A stretch of 64,000 nucleotides of DNA from DASXMT01 sp963812965 (GTDB lineage Bacteria; Actinomycetota; Acidimicrobiia; Acidimicrobiales; RAAP-2), in the NCBI GenBank assembly GCA_963812965.1, contig CAWEXG010000002.1:310001-374000 (forward strand), in the 5' to 3' direction. The notes under the pieces were generated by a model, which was not told where the DNA came from, made no database searches, and was given only the letters and a program-made list of their open reading frames with translations. The translations under genes were made by a program, and so were the position numbers. Position 1 is the first letter of the stretch. Each line of letters opens with the position of its first letter. Positions 55,076 through 63,702 of the stretch are shown piece by piece.

Positions 55076-56470
55076 GTGCTGCGCCTTCACGACACTGCGA
55101 CCGGCGAGGTGTCACCGCTCGTGCTCCGGTCACCCGGCGAGGTGTCCATGTACGTGTGCGGGCCGACCGTCTACGACGCGCCTCATCTCGGCCACGGACG
55201 GTTCTCCCTGGTCTTCGACGTGCTCAGGCGGTACCTCCTGTTCACCGGGCTCCGGGTGACCTACGTCTCCAACATCACCGACATCGATGACAAGGTGATC
55301 GAGCGGGCGGCGGAGCAGGGGATCGGGACGCCTGAGCTGACCGCCCACTACGAGGGCGTGTGGTTCGAAGCGATGGACGCGCTCGGTGTGCTCCGGCCGG
55401 ACGAGACCCCGCACGCCACTGCGTACGTTGATCGGATGGTGGAGCTCATCGGGGAGCTGGTATCCCGGGGCGCTGCCTACGAGACGTCCGACGGCGTCTA
55501 CCTGTCGGTGGAGACGGTCAAGGGTTACGGACTCTTGGCGCACCAGCCCCTCGACTCCCTCCGTGCTGGAGCCCGGGTGGAGGCGGTCGAGGAGAAGCGG
55601 TCCCCTCACGACTTCGTCCTGTGGAAGAAGGCCAAGCCCGGCGAGCCGACCTGGGACTCACCGTGGGGGCCGGGTCGTCCAGGTTGGCACACCGAGTGTG
55701 TGGTCATGTCTCTCGATCTGTTGGGCGATGGCTTCGACCTCCACGGCGGCGCCCTGGACCTGATCTTCCCCCATCATGAGAACGAGCGGGCCCAGGCGGT
55801 CGCCCTCGGCCGCGACTTCGCCCATCACTGGGTGCACAACGGCTGGGTCACCGTCGACGGCGAGAAGATGTCCAAGTCGTTGGGGAACTTCACGTCGCTC
55901 GACGACCTGCTGCAGCGGAGCGATGCCCGTGCCTATCGACTGTTAGTGCTCCGGTCCCACTACCGGTCGCAGATCGAGGTGACGCCGGACACGGTGGCCG
56001 ACGCCGAAGCGGGCCTCGCCAGGCTCGACGAGCTGGCTCGACAGCACGACCTCACCGATCTGCTCGCCGCCGGGCCGGTGGTCGACGGTGAGGGGGTGGC
56101 CCGTAACCTGGATCGTGACGCTGTTGCCCGGTTCACCGAGCGGATGGACGACGATCTCGACACGCCCGGTGCCCTGGCTGTCCTCTTCGAGCTGGTGCGT
56201 GAGGCCAACCGGGAAGCCGACAACGGTCACCGTGACAGAGCGGCAACGCTGGCTACGACCGTCGCCGTGCTCTGTGGCGCACTCGGCCTTGCACTGTGCC
56301 CCGGAACGAGCGACGACATCGACCCAGCCACAGCAGCGCTGATCGCCGAGCGGGACGCGGCCCGAGCCGCGTCGGACTGGTCCCGAGCGGATGCCCTTCG
56401 TGAGCAGCTGGTCCAACTCGGCTGGCTGGTGGAGGACTCGAGCGAAGGTACCCGGGTCCGCCGTGCATGA
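55076..56470 (+). CDS. cysS: Cysteinyl-tRNA synthetase
   Basis: About 464 aa. The GTG at 55076 gives VLRLHDTATGEV, matching the usual CysS N-terminus. The HIGH motif (GPTVYDAPHLGHGR) and the zinc ligands (YVCGPT Cys, GWHTECVVMS Cys, and HHENE His/Glu) are present, with the KMSKS loop GEKMSKSLGNFTSLDDLLQ. It charges tRNA-Cys. It is divergent from valS and probably leaderless. The stop codon lies in a near-duplicated 21-bp unit that offers a second in-frame stop. Confidence 0.92.
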   Translation: MLRLHDTATGEVSPLVLRSPGEVSMYVCGPTVYDAPHLGHGRFSLVFDVLRRYLLFTGLRVTYVSNITDIDDKVIERAAEQGIGTPELTAHYEGVWFEAMDALGVLRPDETPHATAYVDRMVELIGELVSRGAAYETSDGVYLSVETVKGYGLLAHQPLDSLRAGARVEAVEEKRSPHDFVLWKKAKPGEPTWDSPWGPGRPGWHTECVVMSLDLLGDGFDLHGGALDLIFPHHENERAQAVALGRDFAHHWVHNGWVTVDGEKMSKSLGNFTSLDDLLQRSDARAYRLLVLRSHYRSQIEVTPDTVADAEAGLARLDELARQHDLTDLLAAGPVVDGEGVARNLDRDAVARFTERMDDDLDTPGALAVLFELVREANREADNGHRDRAATLATTVAVLCGALGLALCPGTSDDIDPATAALIAERDAARAASDWSRADALREQLVQLGWLVEDSSEGTRVRRA

Positions 56471-56491
56471 GCCCAGGTACGCCGTGTATGA
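56456..56491 (+). repeat. Imperfect tandem duplication across the cysS stop codon
   Basis: GTCCGCCGTGCATGA (56456-56470) and GTACGCCGTGTATGA (56477-56491) match at 13 of 15 bases with a period of 21. The second TGA (56489-56491) is in the same frame as the first. Confidence 0.55.
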
Positions 56492-56514
56492 ACGTCCCGT
56501 GAACAGGACCACAA

Positions 56515-56543
56515 TTGTGGGACGTGGGCGCCGAGGCTGCTAG
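56515..56543 (+). promoter_or_regulatory. Weak promoter candidate for the cold-shock gene with a long leader
   Basis: TTGTGG (56515-56520), 17 bp, then TGCTAG (56538-56543). It overlaps a perfect 12-bp palindrome CCACAATTGTGG (56509-56520). If used, the transcript has a leader of about 125 nt with a CTCTT/AAGAG hairpin near the start codon, as often seen in cold-shock genes. Confidence 0.3.
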
Positions 56544-56673
56544 CGTTTCTGGCTGAGAAGGTCCGAGAAGGTTCAGCGTCGTCGAGTTGCCCACAGTCGG
56601 GTGGCATCGCATCGCCCTCCGAGGCGGTCCCTCTTTGCAAGAGACACGTTTGCAGTGAAAGGGGAATGCCACC

Positions 56674-56883
56674 GTGGCATCCGGAACAGTGAAGTGGTTC
56701 AACGCCGAGAAGGGCTTCGGCTTCATCTCGCAGCCAAGCGGCGGACCTGATGTATTCGTGCATCACTCCGCCATTCAGATGAACGGCTTCCGCAGCCTTG
56801 AAGAAGGGCAAGCGGTCGAGTTCGACGTACAGGAGGGGCCCAAGGGGCTTCAGGCAGTCGACGTCCGTCCAGCAGCGGGCTAA
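56674..56883 (+). CDS. Cold-shock domain protein (CspA family)
   Basis: 69 aa from a GTG, with AAAGGGG about 12 nt before it. GTVKWFNAEKGFGFISQPSG and DVFVHHSAI hold both RNA-binding motifs (RNP1 KGFGFI and RNP2 VFVHHS). These small beta-barrel proteins bind single-stranded RNA and melt structures at low temperature. It is a single gene after cysS with a long leader region. Confidence 0.93.
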   Translation: MASGTVKWFNAEKGFGFISQPSGGPDVFVHHSAIQMNGFRSLEEGQAVEFDVQEGPKGLQAVDVRPAAG

Positions 56884-56997
56884 CAACATCCAGTCCGGAC
56901 GGGCTATCGGCCCGTTGACGGACTCCCGGTCTTCCTCTCGGCTCTCGCCAGTTCGGCGCGCGCCAGTGAGACGCCTGTTATCGAGGCGTCCATCACG

Positions 56998-58340
56998 ATG
57001 AGGGGCCGGCTCAACGCCAGGAACCGGGCCGGTCCGCCGGCCGGGTCGCCGCCATCAGCGCCGCCAACTCCGGTCGGTCGCCGTTCGCGTACACCGCCCG
57101 GTTTCACCATCCTCTGGACCACCGTTGCCGTCGACCTGGTCGGCTTCGGCATGGTTCTGCCGATCCTGCCGCTGTATGCGAAGCGGTTCGGCGCGTCCCC
57201 GGCACGATCGGGCTCCTGATCGCAGCGTTCTCGGCGGCGCAGTTCGCCTTGGCGCCGCTGTGGGGGCGTCTCTCCGACCGTATCGGCCGGAAGCCGGTCC
57301 TGGTGGTCTCGCTGTTGGGGACGGCGCTGGCCAGCCTGGTCACTGGCCTGGCCGGGACGTTGTGGCTGCTGTTCCTGGCCCGGGTCATCGATGGAGGCTC
57401 CGGCGGTTCGCTCGGTGTGGCCCAAGCGGCCGCGGCCGACATGTCGGAGCCGGCTGAACGGGCTCGGCTCTTCGGGCTGCTCGGGGCTGCGTTCGGTGTC
57501 GGCTTCGTCGCCGGCCCGGCTTTGGCGTCGCTGTCGGCCCTCGGCGGCCCCCGCCTGCCGTTCCTGATTGCCGCAGGGATCGCCGGTGCCAACTGCATCG
57601 CCGGCATCGTCAGGCTGCCGGAGACCCACGGCGCGCCAGGCCAGGCGCAGGCCCAGGCCAGGGCAGCGCAGCCCGAGAGCGGCTCCCGCGCCACCCACAG
57701 CCACCCGGCCGGCCGCTCGTCCCGTCGGGTGCTCCTGGCCCTCGGCGTCGCCACCGTGTGCAGCGTCAGCGCGTTCAGCGCGTTCGAAGCGGTGTTCGCA
57801 CTCTTCGCCAACCGTCGCGCGTCGTTGGGTCTTGCCGGCACCGGTGGCGTGTTCACCGTCGTCGGCGTCCTGATCGTGGTCGTTCAGACGCAGCTGGTGC
57901 ACCGGGTGGTGGCCTGGCTCGGTGACGCGGCCACCCTCACCGCGGGCCTGGTCATCCAAGCAGTCGGCCTGCTGCTGCTCCCATCGGCGCACTCGGTGGC
58001 TGGCTTGGCACTCCCGTTGGTCGTCCTCACCGTCGGGCAGGGACTGGTCAGCCCGACGCTGTCCCTCCTGGTGGCAGGGCGTGCCCCCGCATGGCGGCGG
58101 GGTGGGGCGCTCAGTATCCAGCAGGCGTTGAGCAGTTTGGCCCGGATCATCGGGCCGGCGTTCGGAGGATGGTTCTTCGCCGCCCACGGTGGTGCGGGCG
58201 CCTTCATCGTGGGAGCCGGGGTCACGGTGGTCGCCGTGGTGGCATCGCTGGCAGTGATGGCGAACGGGCGGGAAATTTCAAGCTCTGACCTGGGAGATCA
58301 AGCATCACTGGCAGTGAACCCCCCAGATGGTTACCATTGA
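56998..58340 (+). CDS. MFS transporter (drug/proton antiporter type), one frameshift
   Basis: It starts near 56998 with a basic N-terminus. The first helix is FTILWTTVAVDLVGFGMVLP. At about 57205 one base is missing (TCCCCGGCACG), after which the frame continues as TIGLLIAAFSAAQFALAPLW, then GRLSDRIGRKPVLVVSLLGT, the MFS motif A. The rebuilt protein is about 447 aa with 12 helices (TetA/Bmr-like). It is likely a proton-driven exporter of drugs or metabolites. A long minus-strand open frame over the same region is a high-GC shadow. Confidence 0.85.
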
Positions 58341-58469
58341 GTAACATAGAGATGACGTCCCAGAGGAACAGTCTGAGGGGAGTAGCCCCAGGACCCCGAA
58401 GGGACAGCTTCCTCTGACAGACGATCAGGCCCCCCGGCGACGGCTCGGGCCGGAAGGAAGGGGGACGTA

Positions 58470-59684
58470 ATGTCCGACTTCTCGATGGACCTCAGCGAGG
58501 ACCAGCTCCAGATTCAGAAGTGGGTGCACGACTTCGCCGAGTCGGTGGTGCGGCCGGCCGGCCACGAGTGGGACGAGCGGGAAGAGACCCCATGGCCCAT
58601 CATCGAGGAGGCGGCCAGGATCGGGCTGTACTCCTTCGACTTCATCAGCCAGTGCTTCTTCGACGAGACCGGGCTCCTGATGCCCATCGCCAACGAGGAG
58701 CTGGCGTGGGGTGACGCCGGTATCGGGCTGTCCATCTTCGGGAGCACGCTCGGGTTGGCGGGGATCGCTGCCAACGGCACGCCCGAGCAGCTCATGGAGT
58801 GGGGACCGCAGTGCTTCGGAACACCGGAGAAGATCCAGCTTGCGGCCTTCGCTGTCTCGGAGCCGGATGCCGGATCGGACGTCTCGTCGCTTCGCACCCG
58901 TGCCGTGTACGACGAAGCGAAGGACGAGTGGGTCATCAACGGGACCAAGACGTGGATCACCAACGGTGGTATCGCCGATATTCACGTCGTTGTGGCGTCC
59001 GTCGATTCCGAGCTCGGCTCCCGGGGACAGGCCAGCTTCATCGTGCCGCCGGGTACCCCGGGCCTGTCCCAGGGGCAGAAGTTCTCGAAGATGGGTATTC
59101 GTGCTTCCCACACGGCCGAAGTGGTGTTGGACGATGTGCGAGTGCCGGGCAGTTGCTTGTTGGGGGGGAAGGAGAAGCTCGATGAGAGGTTGGCCCGTGC
59201 CCGGGAGGGCAAGCGGTCGACCAGTCAGGCGGCGATGAAGACGTTCGAAGCGTCTCGCCCCACGGTCGGTGCACAGGCGCTCGGGATCGCCCGAGCTGCT
59301 TACGAGTACTCGCTCGACTACGCCAAGGAACGCAAGGCGTTCGGGCGGGCGATCATCGAGAACCAGGCCATCGCCTTCAAGCTGGCGGACATGAAGACCC
59401 GTATCGATGCATCCCGACTGTTGGTGTGGCGGGCGGCGTGGATGGGTCGAGTCGGCAAGGAGTTCACCGCCGGCGAAGGGTCCATGTCGAAGCTGTACGC
59501 CGGTGAGACAGCGGTGTACGTCACCGAAGAGGCCATCCAGATCATGGGCGGCTACGGCTACATCCGAGAGCATCCGGTGGAGCGGTGGCACCGGGACTCG
59601 AAGATCTACACGATCTTCGAAGGGACGTCGGAGATCCAGCGGTTGATCATCAGCCGTGCCATCTCGGGTATCCACATCAATTGA
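58470..59684 (+). CDS. Acyl-CoA dehydrogenase
   Basis: A 404-aa protein of the standard length. The FAD and substrate motifs are FAVSEPDAGSDVSSLRTRAV and GTKTWITNGGIADIHVVVAS, with GYGYIREHPVERWHRDSKIY and TIFEGTSEIQRLIISRAI. The Glu in IFEGTSE is the usual catalytic base region. It oxidises acyl-CoA to 2-enoyl-CoA with FAD; chain-length preference is unknown. GGAAGGAAGGGGG precedes the ATG. The stop overlaps the next start. Confidence 0.93.
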   Translation: MSDFSMDLSEDQLQIQKWVHDFAESVVRPAGHEWDEREETPWPIIEEAARIGLYSFDFISQCFFDETGLLMPIANEELAWGDAGIGLSIFGSTLGLAGIAANGTPEQLMEWGPQCFGTPEKIQLAAFAVSEPDAGSDVSSLRTRAVYDEAKDEWVINGTKTWITNGGIADIHVVVASVDSELGSRGQASFIVPPGTPGLSQGQKFSKMGIRASHTAEVVLDDVRVPGSCLLGGKEKLDERLARAREGKRSTSQAAMKTFEASRPTVGAQALGIARAAYEYSLDYAKERKAFGRAIIENQAIAFKLADMKTRIDASRLLVWRAAWMGRVGKEFTAGEGSMSKLYAGETAVYVTEEAIQIMGGYGYIREHPVERWHRDSKIYTIFEGTSEIQRLIISRAISGIHIN

Positions 59685-60187
59685 GTAATCCTCATGTTGT
59701 AACGCTGTGCACCGGTAACGCCGCTCGCTCCGTCATGGCCGGCGCCATGCTCGCAGACCTGCCGATACGGGTGACGACAGCTGGGACCTTCGTGGTGGAA
59801 GGCCAACCCATGAGCTGGCGAACCAGGGACGCACTGGCATCGGTTGGGATCGTCGCAACGCCGGTGCACCGGAGCCACCAGTTGACCGCTGCCGATGTCG
59901 ACGGCGCCGATCTGATCATCGCCATGGCCGGGGAGCACGTTGCTTATGTACGGCGCCACCATCCTGATGCCGCGAACCGCACGGGGACGATCCGCCGGCT
60001 GGTTCGTGACCTGTCCGATGGGCCCGAGCTGCTCGCCGATCGGGTGGCGGCACTGCAACTGGGTTCGGTCGCTCTCGAAGCGTGGGAAGACGTCGACGAT
60101 CCAGCGGGCGGCGAGGAGGACGTCTACGTCGCGTGCGCCAAGGATCTCTTCGATCTCAGTGGCGAGCTGGCGCCCCGGTTGCGATAA
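59681..60187 (+). CDS. Low-molecular-weight protein tyrosine phosphatase / arsenate reductase-like protein
   Basis: About 168 aa from a TTG at 59681 that overlaps the acyl-CoA dehydrogenase stop (TTGA). The P-loop CTGNAARS (residues about 9-16) is the catalytic Cys-x5-Arg of the LMWP family, used for phosphotyrosine hydrolysis or arsenate reduction. The later helices (GADLIIAMAGEHVAYVRRHH, DPAGGEEDVYVACAKDLFDL) carry the general-acid Asp region (DDPAGG). No ars gene is near, so a phosphatase role is more likely. The tail contains a 12-bp tandem repeat over the stop codon. Confidence 0.8.
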   Translation: MSNPHVVTLCTGNAARSVMAGAMLADLPIRVTTAGTFVVEGQPMSWRTRDALASVGIVATPVHRSHQLTAADVDGADLIIAMAGEHVAYVRRHHPDAANRTGTIRRLVRDLSDGPELLADRVAALQLGSVALEAWEDVDDPAGGEEDVYVACAKDLFDLSGELAPRLR

Positions 60188-60199
60188 CGGTTGCGATAA
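60176..60199 (+). repeat. Tandem 12-bp duplication across a stop codon
   Basis: CGGTTGCGATAA occurs exactly twice (60176-60187, 60188-60199). Both TAA codons are in the same frame. Confidence 0.75.
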
Positions 60200-60262
60200 G
60201 AGGCTGAGTCCCTGGGATGGGCGAGCCCGGGCTGCTTCGCTTTCGGTGCTGAGCCGAGCCTC

Positions 60263-60784
60263 TCAGCCGTTGACTTGTCGAACGAGCTGCGGGTGGTGAA
60301 GGGAGAGATCGGCACACGATGCACAGACCTCATCGGGGATGACGCCGAGCTTCATCAGGGCGCCGAATACTTTGCATCCGAGGCACAGGCCGAACGCTGC
60401 TTCGAGGAACGCTGCTGCACCCAAGAGCCCGGTGACCACCCACGTGGCCGTGGACAGCCCGAAGCCGAACCACAGGATGAGGGCAGTGGTCGAGAACACC
60501 ACGCCGATGGCCTGTGCGAACCGTTTCGGAGGACCCACGATCAGCCGCGGCTCCACGGAGAGCCGTGGGGCGATCACCCGAGTGGCCAGCTGACCCAGAG
60601 GGCTCAGCGTCGGTCCGGTCGCCACCCGAGCCCAGAAGCCGTAGGCGAGCGGGATGAGCAGCCATGGTTGCCGAAAGCCGATGGTGAGGGCACACAGGAC
60701 GACCACCCCGGCTGCCACCGTTCGCGCCGCGTAGTCGTTCACCGGATTGGGGAAGCTGAACACGGATGTGAGCGATGTCGGCAT
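60263..60784 (-). CDS. DUF4395 membrane protein
   Basis: A 173-aa protein with four hydrophobic segments (TVAAGVVVLCALTIGFRQPW, LLIPLAYGFWARVATGPTLS, FAQAIGVVFSTTALILWFGF, WVVTGLLGAAAFLEAAFGLC). It has the signature FCLGCKVF-like LGCKVFGALMKLGVIPDEVC, followed by ASCADL. The Cys pairs (CLGC, CASC) lie at the membrane edge and could bind metal or take part in redox, as suggested for thioredoxin-linked DUF4395 proteins. Convergent with the phosphatase gene. Function unproven. Confidence 0.88.
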   Translation of the reverse strand: MPTSLTSVFSFPNPVNDYAARTVAAGVVVLCALTIGFRQPWLLIPLAYGFWARVATGPTLSPLGQLATRVIAPRLSVEPRLIVGPPKRFAQAIGVVFSTTALILWFGFGLSTATWVVTGLLGAAAFLEAAFGLCLGCKVFGALMKLGVIPDEVCASCADLSLHHPQLVRQVNG

Positions 60785-60907
60785 GGCAGGAGCTCCTTCA
60801 CCGACTGTCGGGAACCGGTGGTTCTGGGATCCGACGACGGTACGGCCTCGTTGACCCCATGAAGTTTATCGGGTTGGTCGCATTTTGCGACCATAGGGGT
60901 ACCGCCG

Positions 60908-61687
60908 TCAGGCAGCGGTGACGACGCCTTGCATGAGACTGAGCCCTTCGAGCCCGGGAAGGCGGTCGACACGGCGATCGATGCGCTCCGCCATGACCTT
61001 CCCGTCGTCGTCACCGAACAGGTAAGAGCTGAGGAAGTGGACTTCACGATCGGGCATGAGCCCGCTCCCCACCGGTGCCCAGAAGCGCCGGAGTGCCCAG
61101 CGGGTCAGTCGCTGAGCGGCACGGCTGTCGGACAGCCGACTCTTGGCCTGTGAGACGTAGAAGTCGATATGACGGCCCTCCTGCTTCATGATCCTGCGCA
61201 GGAGGTCGGAGAGCACGGGGTGATCAGCGAGCTTGGCCAAGCGGGCGTACCCCGCCTGGGTGGTCCACTCGTTGATCGCTCCCCACGTCATCTGCACGGC
61301 AACCAGATGGGGTGTGATCGCCGACCCCAGTTGAAATGTCAGTGGCCGCCAGGCATCCCGCTTGGGCAGTTTCTGGCGGAGGCTGGAGATCCGGCCCCTT
61401 CCTGCATCCTCGTCATGGGCGGCGAGCACCTCGGCGATGGCTTCGCCGTGCCAGTACTCCTCGTAGTTCCAGAAGGTCAGGAACGCCGTGACGTCAGGGT
61501 CCTTATGGGCCCGGGTGACCAGGACGTCCCGGAGGTAGCAGACGGTGTGGTTCTCGACGTCGTGCATGTAGCGCAGGCAGCGAAGCGCGTCGGGTGCCAG
61601 CGGTTGGTCCCGGAAGGAGGAGAAGTCGATGTCGTCGATCTCGAGCTTTCCGGAGATCGAACGGTAGGTATCGATGTCGAAGCTCAT
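60908..61687 (-). CDS. Ferritin-like di-iron protein (acyl-ACP desaturase/ribonucleotide-reductase-like fold)
   Basis: About 259 aa from the ATG at 61687; the open frame extends further upstream, but that part is not protein-like. The two iron-binding signatures are NYEEYWHGEAIAEVLAAHDE (EExxH) and KQEGRHIDFYVSQAKSRLSD (ExxRHxxFY). This pair is typical of small soluble ferritin-like oxygenase/desaturase-type proteins with a four-helix bundle. An oxidation or hydroxylation role is likely, but the substrate is unknown. It is downstream of a strong terminator and runs toward the DUF4395 gene. Confidence 0.8.
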   Translation of the reverse strand: MSFDIDTYRSISGKLEIDDIDFSSFRDQPLAPDALRCLRYMHDVENHTVCYLRDVLVTRAHKDPDVTAFLTFWNYEEYWHGEAIAEVLAAHDEDAGRGRISSLRQKLPKRDAWRPLTFQLGSAITPHLVAVQMTWGAINEWTTQAGYARLAKLADHPVLSDLLRRIMKQEGRHIDFYVSQAKSRLSDSRAAQRLTRWALRRFWAPVGSGLMPDREVHFLSSYLFGDDDGKVMAERIDRRVDRLPGLEGLSLMQGVVTAA

Positions 61688-61815
61688 GTCTCTTCTTCGT
61701 TGCTGCGCCGTTCCGAGATGACCATAGACAACTCCATACTGTGCGCGTACCCAACGCAAGCGTATAAACCATCGGTGACCTCGGCAACCGTTTCCGTGTG
61801 CACGGAGCCCAGACG

Positions 61816-61851
61816 CGAAAACGACCGGCTCTTTCGAGCCGGTCGTTTTCG
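61816..61851. terminator. Very strong bidirectional hairpin terminator
   Basis: CGAAAACGACCGGCTC (61816-61831) and GAGCCGGTCGTTTTCG (61836-61851) form a perfect 16-bp stem with a TTTC loop. A T-rich/A-rich run lies within each arm end. It sits 54 bp after the 3' end of the ferritin-like gene at 61905 and before the di-iron gene. Confidence 0.8.
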
Positions 61852-61904
61852 TTCCCAAGAGCGATAGAGCGGGGGCTCGCTCCTGGAGGTCTTGCGACGA
61901 GCGG

Positions 61905-62720
61905 TCAGCCGGTGAGATCGGTGGTCGACCTGGCATCGGACGTCGGGTTGAACGCGTTGGGCACTGGGTACTGGCCGGTGGCGAAGTACAGGATGGCGGC
62001 GTGCTGCATCTCGACCGGCTGGATGCTCGCTGCCACCTTCACGGACGAGGTCGCCTTCACGGCCGAAACTGCTGCCTGGTAGGTCTGGGCGGCAACGTTC
62101 TCCAGCATGAGTGCCAGCGTGGCGGCTCCGGTGACATCGGTCACCTTGGCGAACGCCGCGTCGATCGTGGGAGTCAACGCGGGATCGGGCTCGGTGACCT
62201 TCGGGTGTCCTGCAGCGGTGATGGCCGAGTTCCAGGCGGCTGCGTGCTGAGTGTGCTGCGCCTTCGCCGTGGTGACGAAGGTGGCCACTGCCGGAGGAAC
62301 GGTCCCCAGCTTGCCGGCTGAGGCGGCAGAGAGCGTGTCCCCGTATGCGGCCACGGCGAGGTTCTCCAAGCTGGCAGCCAGTGCGGCCACCAGAAGGTCC
62401 CCGGTCAACGTGCCGGGATAGGTTGGCGACGTCGTGTTGGCGACTGTCTTGCCCGTGGCACCCTTGGTGGTGGCAGCACCGGCGATGCCACCCATGGGGA
62501 CCGTTGCCAGGGCCAGACCGCCGGCAACCGCACCGGCACCGACCAGAAAACCGCGACGGCTGCTGCGGCCGCTACGGATCTTCTCGGTCCACTCCTGAAC
62601 TGCTTCGTGCATGGCAGGCATGCTCACGTCGTTGTGCATCCGATCGAGGTCGTTGGTCATCACCGTGAGCTCATGCTCGGAGATCGCCATCACCTCGGGC
62701 TTGCTTGAACGTCGCTTCAT
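61905..62720 (-). CDS. Exported (Tat) ferritin-like domain protein, second of a pair
   Basis: A 271-aa protein. Residues about 53-80 hold the Tat signal SSRRGFLVGAGAVAGG after a long N-terminal region (HELTVMTNDLDRMHNDVSMP). The mature part is a ferritin-like four-helix bundle (DLLVAALAASLENLAVAAYG, TTAKAQHTQHAAAWNSAITA, LALMLENVAAQTYQAAVSAV, IQPVEMQHAAILYFATGQYP). Metal ligands Glu and ExxH (VEMQH) are present in helices 1, 3 and 4; helix 2 has QHTQH instead of ExxH. Overlap ATGA with the next gene shows coupling. The role outside the membrane is unknown; metal storage or redox is likely. Confidence 0.8.
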   Translation of the reverse strand: MKRRSSKPEVMAISEHELTVMTNDLDRMHNDVSMPAMHEAVQEWTEKIRSGRSSRRGFLVGAGAVAGGLALATVPMGGIAGAATTKGATGKTVANTTSPTYPGTLTGDLLVAALAASLENLAVAAYGDTLSAASAGKLGTVPPAVATFVTTAKAQHTQHAAAWNSAITAAGHPKVTEPDPALTPTIDAAFAKVTDVTGAATLALMLENVAAQTYQAAVSAVKATSSVKVAASIQPVEMQHAAILYFATGQYPVPNAFNPTSDARSTTDLTG

Positions 62721-63619
62721 TTCACGGCTCCTTCTATGGCGCTGCGAGCTTGATTGGTCGGGTAGAACGCGTTGGGGAAGCCGAGCGAACCGGCGGCGGC
62801 CGGCAGGTTGGCGACGTTCCCCGGAGCCAGAGTGATCAGGTTGGCTGCGTTGGCCTCCAGGAGTGCCTGCACGGCCAGCAGGATCGAGGCGTGCTGCGCC
62901 TCGACACCCATGATCGATGCCGTTACTTTCTTGGCGTTGGCGTTCTTCAGCGATGCCACATCGGCGACGTACGTTTCGGCGGCACCTTCTTCCAGCTCAA
63001 GGGCGAGCTTGACGACGGCCGGAGCTGTGGTGAGGCTCGGTTTGGCTGCGTTGACCACTTTCAGCAGGACCGGATCCGGCTTGTTCTGCGCCTTGCCGCC
63101 CAACTGTTTGGTGGCCGCATTGAACGCAGCGAGGTGCTGGCTGTGCTGCTGCATCGTCGTGGTGGCGAACGTCTTGACCACCGGATTGGCCGATGACCCT
63201 CCGATGAACGGAAGGGTCAACGCCAACTTATACGTGGCCACAGCGAGCACCTCGATGGATGCCGCGGTCTGCAGCGTCTGGACGTCGGTGGCCTGGGCTG
63301 CGAACGCCGGCGACGCGAAGATTGCTTCGAACGCCGTTCCGATGCCGGCGGCGGCGAGGATGCCCCCTCCGAACGCCGCACCGGTCAGGAGCTGTGACCG
63401 GCGACGTGCGACGTCACGCGACTCGTCGGGGTCGATCTCACCGTTGGCACGGGCTTCGTGTCCAGACTCGACCATCTCGTGCAGCGACACTTCAGTGGTG
63501 CGCATGGCGTCGCTCTGGACGTCTTCCGACTCCTCGATCAACAAGCTCATGGCCTGCGGGTCAAGGTCGGCGCCGTCCACACGATCTGTGGAGCGTCTCT
63601 CCAACTTTGCGCTCATCAT
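62717..63619 (-). CDS. Exported ferritin-like domain protein, first of a pair
   Basis: A 300-aa protein. A long cytoplasmic N-terminus (LDPQAMSLLIEESEDVQSDA) precedes RRRSQLLTGAAFGGGILAAA, a Tat-like signal or anchor with RRR rather than a strict RRxFL. The ferritin-like helices follow (ASIEVLAVATYKLALTL, TTTMQQHSQHLAAFNAATKQ, LALELEEGAAETYVADV, IMGVEAQHASILLAVQALLE). The ligand pattern matches the gene downstream, including the helix-2 QHSQH variant. The two genes overlap by ATGA and are made together, possibly as a heterodimer. No further clue on substrate is visible. Confidence 0.78.
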   Translation of the reverse strand: MMSAKLERRSTDRVDGADLDPQAMSLLIEESEDVQSDAMRTTEVSLHEMVESGHEARANGEIDPDESRDVARRRSQLLTGAAFGGGILAAAGIGTAFEAIFASPAFAAQATDVQTLQTAASIEVLAVATYKLALTLPFIGGSSANPVVKTFATTTMQQHSQHLAAFNAATKQLGGKAQNKPDPVLLKVVNAAKPSLTTAPAVVKLALELEEGAAETYVADVASLKNANAKKVTASIMGVEAQHASILLAVQALLEANAANLITLAPGNVANLPAAAGSLGFPNAFYPTNQARSAIEGAVK

Positions 63620-63702
63620 CTTCCTCCTGTTTGTCGAAGTTGCGTAGCTCGAAGTACTGCGTTGCAGCGGTAGAACGAAGTGCTGCTGCTACTCCAGGGC
63701 TG

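Noticed and set aside
56904..58187. A 427-codon minus-strand frame over the MFS gene
   Set aside because: It is Arg/Gln/Gly-rich without motifs, while the plus frames carry MFS helices and motif A.
58425..59675. A 416-codon minus-strand frame over the acyl-CoA dehydrogenase
   Set aside because: The plus-strand gene is unambiguous; the antisense frame has no recognisable domain.
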